From Pirellulaceae bacterium (GTDB lineage: Bacteria > Planctomycetota > Planctomycetia > Pirellulales > Pirellulaceae): a DNA stretch of 64,000 nt. Within the stretch, counting starts at the first letter, position 1, and every line of letters begins with the position of its first letter. Under the pieces are notes generated by a model that was given only the letters and a program-made list of their open reading frames with translations, did no database searches and was not told the DNA's origin. The DNA lies in contig JAHDXO010000049.1 in the NCBI GenBank assembly GCA_023382975.1, positions 22,162 to 86,161 on the forward strand. The letters run 5' to 3'. This document shows, in pieces, positions 60,624 to 64,000 of this stretch. The position numbers and the translations under genes are program-made.

Positions 60624-62333
60624 ATGCAGGCACTGAAGGGAATCGCCATTTCGCCCGGCTATGCGGACGGCGTAGCGGTTGTGTACGACTACGAAACCGA
60701 CTACCAGTTCGTATGCCCGGACCGCGACATCTTGCCCGCAGAGCTGGGGGCGGAGCATGGACGGCTGGACGATGCGATGGAGCAATCGCAAAGCGAATTG
60801 GACCAGGCCGAGCAATCGCCTCACGGCCCCGCAGACTTGGCAGACTCGACGGCGGTGCTCTCCTCGCACGCTCAGCTGGTGCAGGACATCGCGGCGCAGG
60901 TCAAGCAGCACCTGAGCCGCAAGCTAGTGAACGTCGAACAGGCACTCGACAGCGTGATCGGCACGTTGGTGGATCGTCTGTGTCAGATCGAAAATGAGTA
61001 TCTCCGCGCGCGGGAACAAGATATCCGCGACGTGGGGCGCCGGATGATGCGGCACTTGACGGGCTCGCCGCGGTTTCCGTTTTCGCATCTGCCGGAGCAC
61101 GCCGTGATCGTCGCACGCGAGTTGCTGCCGTCCGAAGCGGTCGAGCTTTCCCGGGCCGGTCTGGCGGCGATCGTGACCGAACAGGGGGGCCCAGACAGCC
61201 ACACCGCCATTCTCGCGCGGGCGCTGGGGATTCCTTCCGTTACGGGGCTGGTCGAAGTTACCTCGCAGATCCAATCGGGCATGCGTTTGCTGGTGGACGG
61301 CGAGGCGGGAAAGGTGACGATCGCGCCCTCCGCCGCGGAATTGGCGGAGTTCTCGACGTCGAGAGCGAATTACCAGCGTACGAATGCCGCCATGGCCGTT
61401 AACGAGACGCTGCCGTGCGTCACGCGAGATGGGATCGCGATCTCGCTGTTGGGCAACATCGGCCGACCCGAGGAAGCCGAGCAGATCGGCATCCACAATC
61501 TCTCGGGTGTCGGGTTGTTCCGCACGGAGTTCTTGTTTCTGGAATCCCACGAACGTCCCAGCTTCGAGACGCAATGCGACATGTACGCCCGAGCGGCGAA
61601 CGTCCTGGAGGATCGGCCGCTGGTGATTCGAACGTTTGACCTAGGCGGGGACAAACTTCCGCCGTTTCTGGCTTCGCAGCGATCCGGTCCGCAGCCGAGT
61701 CGCCATCTGCGGGGCCTGCGGTTCTCGCTGGCCGAGCGTCTGCTGTTCGAGACCCAATTGCGCGCCATCGTCCAGGTAGCGCAGACAGCCGATGTGCGAA
61801 TCCTGTTTCCGATGATCGTGGGAAGCCACGATTTCTCCTGTGCGATCGCGACCGTCGATCAGGTTCTCGACAGGCTAGACGCGCCACGAAGACCGGCCCT
61901 GGGGGCGATGATCGAAACACCGGCAGCCCTGTTCGCCTTGAAGGAAATTCTGGAATTGGCCGACTTTGTGTCGATCGGCACGAACGACCTGACACAGTAC
62001 ATGTTGGCGACCGACCGGCGCGCCGCCGACTTGACCGACGAATGCACGGCCTGGCATCCTGCCGTACTGCGGGCGATCCAGCGAGTTGTCGACGTCGCGG
62101 GCATGGACTGCCCCGTCTGCGTCTGCGGCGAGGAGGCGGGCGAGCCAGGTTTCGCCCGTCTGTTAATCGGACTGGGGGTTCGCGAACTGAGCATGACTCC
62201 TGGTCGCGCCGCCCCGGTTCGCCAAGCATTACGCAGTATTGATTGTTCCACGATGCGCGAACTCGCCAGTCAAGCGTTGTGCTGCACGACTCCTGGCGAG
62301 GTACGGCGGTTGCTGGCAGACGATCGTGATTGA
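60624..62333 (+). CDS. ptsI: Phosphoenolpyruvate-protein phosphotransferase (PTS enzyme I)
   Basis: A 569-residue protein. The N-terminal swivel domain carries the phospho-His in GGPDSHTAILARALGIPSVTGL (His about 193). The PEP-binding barrel shows GLFRTEFLFLE, VIRTFDLGGDKLPPFL, MIETPAALFALKEILELADFVSIGTNDLTQYMLATDR, and the catalytic Cys in CPVCVCGEEAGEPGF. It transfers phosphate from PEP to HPr. No HPr or EII is nearby; it may serve a regulatory PTS. It is in one operon with the acetyl-CoA hydrolase fusion. Confidence 0.95.
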   Translation: MQALKGIAISPGYADGVAVVYDYETDYQFVCPDRDILPAELGAEHGRLDDAMEQSQSELDQAEQSPHGPADLADSTAVLSSHAQLVQDIAAQVKQHLSRKLVNVEQALDSVIGTLVDRLCQIENEYLRAREQDIRDVGRRMMRHLTGSPRFPFSHLPEHAVIVARELLPSEAVELSRAGLAAIVTEQGGPDSHTAILARALGIPSVTGLVEVTSQIQSGMRLLVDGEAGKVTIAPSAAELAEFSTSRANYQRTNAAMAVNETLPCVTRDGIAISLLGNIGRPEEAEQIGIHNLSGVGLFRTEFLFLESHERPSFETQCDMYARAANVLEDRPLVIRTFDLGGDKLPPFLASQRSGPQPSRHLRGLRFSLAERLLFETQLRAIVQVAQTADVRILFPMIVGSHDFSCAIATVDQVLDRLDAPRRPALGAMIETPAALFALKEILELADFVSIGTNDLTQYMLATDRRAADLTDECTAWHPAVLRAIQRVVDVAGMDCPVCVCGEEAGEPGFARLLIGLGVRELSMTPGRAAPVRQALRSIDCSTMRELASQALCCTTPGEVRRLLADDRD

Positions 62334-62369
62334 CGGCGGCAGCGTGCCAAGAAAAGCAAAAATGTTTCA

Positions 62370-62398
62370 TTGCCTTTCCTGCGCAGCGGCGAGATAAT
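62370..62398 (+). promoter_or_regulatory. Putative sigma70 promoter of leader copy D
   Basis: TTGCCT (62370-62375), a 17-base spacer and GATAAT (62393-62398), 61 bases before the conserved leader. Confidence 0.6.
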
Positions 62399-62458
62399 AA
62401 GCAAGTTGCAAGTTGGAAGAGTTGCGGCACGCTTGAGCGCAGCTTGGCCAACAAGATA

Positions 62459-62564
62459 GTCGGACGACTAGGTAAAGAGCAACCCGGTTTTTCCGGGAGG
62501 TTTGTTAACGAGTAGGCCGGCGTGGTGGAATGCCGCAGGGTGTTCCGCCGCGCCGGCTTTTTTT
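62459..62564 (+). promoter_or_regulatory. Conserved leader RNA with terminator, copy D (before surface protein)
   Basis: GUCGG (62459-62463), CUAGGUAAAGAGCAACCCGG, hairpin CCCGG-uuuuu-CCGGG (62483-62497; the second pair changes from U-G in the other copies to C-G, a compensatory change), GUUAACGAGUAGGCC and CCGGC (62517-62521) that can pair with GUCGG. The terminator begins at 62516. Confidence 0.8.
62516..62564 (+). terminator. Intrinsic terminator of leader copy D
   Basis: GCCGGCGTGGTGGAA pairs with TTCCGCCGCGCCGGC (15 bp with two G-U), followed by seven T. The surface-protein gene starts 41 bases later. Confidence 0.9.
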
Positions 62565-62604
62565 GTTCTTGGAAGTCAGAAGGTTCCAGACAGGGGGGCA
62601 TGCC

Positions 62605-64000
62605 ATGTTTCGCCAAAAGTTCGCCGGGTTGTTCGGAAAGTCCTCGTCCCGCAAACGCACTCGCCGGACATCAGCCACCAGACGCTTCGCCCGGCCACTG
62701 GAGTTCATGCTCCTGGAGGATCGCCGGATGCTCGCGGGTATTCTCGGTTCGGCGCAGGATTTTGCCGTCCTGGGTCACACGACTGTGACCAATACGGGCC
62801 CGACCGTCATCTTTGGCTCAGCCGATACGCTGGCCAATGTGGGTGTCTTTGATGCCGGTGGGGCAAACGCGACCACGGGGTTCTCCTCAGCAGGCAACAC
62901 GTTCGTGGGACCAGGCAGCAACACCGATGGGCCCGGGCTCGTGAACGCGCCGGCAGCGATCCACTTGGGTAGTCCGGTCGCGAATCTTGCTCGGAATGAC
63001 CTGATCAGCGCCTATACCGTTCTGGAATCCTATGGAACCGCAACCAATTTGACTGGTCACGACTTGGGTACTTCAGGCACGCTTCCGATCGACACGCTCG
63101 TAGCGGGCGTGTATTCCTTTGACACGTCGGCTCAGTTGAATGGGATGTTACAGCTCGACGCCCAGGGCACGAACGGCGGCGTTTGGGTCTTTCAGATAGG
63201 AACCACCCTCACGACCGCCAGCGCCTCGTCTGTGCAGTTGATCAACCCCGGTACAAATCTCGGGTCCGATGTCGGCGTGTACTGGGTGGTCGGCAGTTCT
63301 GCGACGCTCGGCACCACGACGGCATTCGAGGGCAATATCCTCGCGCAGACGAGTATCACTCTGAACACCGGAGCAACCATCTACAACGGCAGGGCCTTGG
63401 CGATCGATGGTGCGGTGACGCTGGATACCAACATCATCAGTAACATCTGCCCTCCAGAATCGTCCTCCCCCAATACCGGCCCCGGTTTCAGCCTAGGCGG
63501 TCTCGGCAGCATCGCTTGGGAGAAGCGGGACGCTGACGGGGACCTGCTGGGCGGAGCGCAATTTACGATCACCCCCGATCCGACCGACGGGGTGGGCATT
63601 CTGACGATCCTGGACAACGGACCCGGCGACGCCGATCCCGACTTGGGGCAGATCCTGGTCCTGAACGCGCTGCCGGGCACGTACACGGTCACCGAGACCG
63701 TGGCCCCGCTGGGCTACGCGATCGACACCGATCCGACGCGGGTCGTGGTCGTGACGCTGGACGACTTGAACGTGGTGATCGGCGTGCAGGGGTTCAACGA
63801 TCCGGCGGGCACCGGCCAGTCGGACTTCCACAACAGCCTGCTGCCAATCCCCGTGGGCAGCATCGCCTGGGAGAAGCGGGACGCCGACGGACTGCTGCTG
63901 GGCGGGGCGCAATTCACGATCACCCCCGATCCGACCAGCGGGCTCGGCATTCTGACGATCCTGGACAACGGACCCGGCGACGCCGATCCCGACTTGGGGC
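62605..64000 (+). CDS. Surface protein with DUF3494 ice-binding-like domain and Cna-B repeats (3' end missing)
   Basis: The frame opens at ATG 62605 and runs off the window, giving at least 465 residues. A basic start is followed by the planctomycete surface motif LEFMLLEDRRMLAG (about residues 33-46). The DUF3494 domain covers about 46-270: LGSAQDFAVLGHTTVTNTGPTVIFG, LVAGVYSFDTSAQLNGMLQLD, GVWVFQIGTTLTTASASSVQLIN and FEGNILAQTSITLNTGATIYNGRALA. Cna-B/SpaA-like repeats begin at about residue 301 (SIAWEKRDADGDLLGGAQFTITPD). It is probably a secreted adhesin or ice/matrix-binding protein. It is controlled by leader copy D. Confidence 0.88.
   Translation, partial: MFRQKFAGLFGKSSSRKRTRRTSATRRFARPLEFMLLEDRRMLAGILGSAQDFAVLGHTTVTNTGPTVIFGSADTLANVGVFDAGGANATTGFSSAGNTFVGPGSNTDGPGLVNAPAAIHLGSPVANLARNDLISAYTVLESYGTATNLTGHDLGTSGTLPIDTLVAGVYSFDTSAQLNGMLQLDAQGTNGGVWVFQIGTTLTTASASSVQLINPGTNLGSDVGVYWVVGSSATLGTTTAFEGNILAQTSITLNTGATIYNGRALAIDGAVTLDTNIISNICPPESSSPNTGPGFSLGGLGSIAWEKRDADGDLLGGAQFTITPDPTDGVGILTILDNGPGDADPDLGQILVLNALPGTYTVTETVAPLGYAIDTDPTRVVVVTLDDLNVVIGVQGFNDPAGTGQSDFHNSLLPIPVGSIAWEKRDADGLLLGGAQFTITPDPTSGLGILTILDNGPGDADPDLG
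63505..64000 (+). repeat. Tandem 351-bp Cna-B repeat units
   Basis: Units start at 63505 and 63856 with nearly the same DNA (GGCAGCATCGCYTGGGAGAAG), period 351 bp or 117 residues. The second unit is cut by the window edge. High DNA identity suggests recent duplication. Confidence 0.85.

Overview
The window looks like chromosomal DNA of a planctomycete. It is GC-rich throughout and carries many hallmarks of that phylum: a DUF1559 prepilin-like protein paired with a small lipoprotein, two sulfatases, twin-arginine Gfo/Idh/MocA oxidoreductases, long Ser/Thr kinases (one fused to a SUMF1 domain), an ECF sigma factor with a C-terminal extension, and surface proteins with an N-terminal LLLEPLERRNLLA-type motif. 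No rRNA, tRNA, CRISPR array or intact transposon was seen.

Layout. 1-8 kb: end of a beta-propeller protein, a sugar-phosphate isomerase-like TIM barrel, a large secreted glycoside-hydrolase-like protein, a flavin-binding-fold protein and a C45 peptidase. 8-18 kb: a kinase-SUMF1 fusion, a PIN toxin with an excisionase-like partner, a minus-strand group (coiled coil, membrane protein, FHA protein, ECF sigma factor) and an EF-hand protein. 18-28 kb: a CitG-like protein, an OleB/haloalkane-dehalogenase-like hydrolase, a DUF3500 protein, a 1496-residue DUF11/SdrD adhesin and a receptor kinase. 28-33 kb: a small gene with xerC, a NarL-type and an NtrC-type response regulator, and a leucine-rich-repeat lipoprotein. 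33-39.5 kb: oxidoreductases, the DUF1559 pair and a sulfatase. 39.9-47 kb is an unstable stretch: a broken acetate kinase, a Fis-family regulator with an internal deletion, small toxin-antitoxin-like pairs, a lower-GC orphan gene and a heparinase-like protein. 47-54 kb: an oligogalacturonate-lyase-like protein, MsrB, guaA, surE, a lipoprotein and a second sulfatase.

The most interesting part is 54.0-64.0 kb. Four consecutive plus-strand transcription units each start with a recognisable sigma70-like promoter, followed by one copy of a conserved leader RNA of about 105 nt that ends in a strong intrinsic terminator, and then the gene(s): sufB-floA; DUF2294-csrA-(glgB remnant); acetyl-CoA hydrolase/GNAT-ptsI; and a DUF3494/Cna-B surface protein. 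In all four copies the leader's first five bases (GUCGG) can pair with CCGRC, which is also the 5' side of the terminator stem. This is the mutually exclusive antiterminator/terminator layout of a riboswitch or similar attenuator. I do not recognise the family, and it may be undescribed.

The intergenic DNA also carries several dispersed inverted-repeat families, some with identical 20-base arms at sites 13.5 kb apart. Start sites were chosen from Shine-Dalgarno spacing where possible, including GTG starts for several genes. Functions rest on motif recognition by eye, not database searches.
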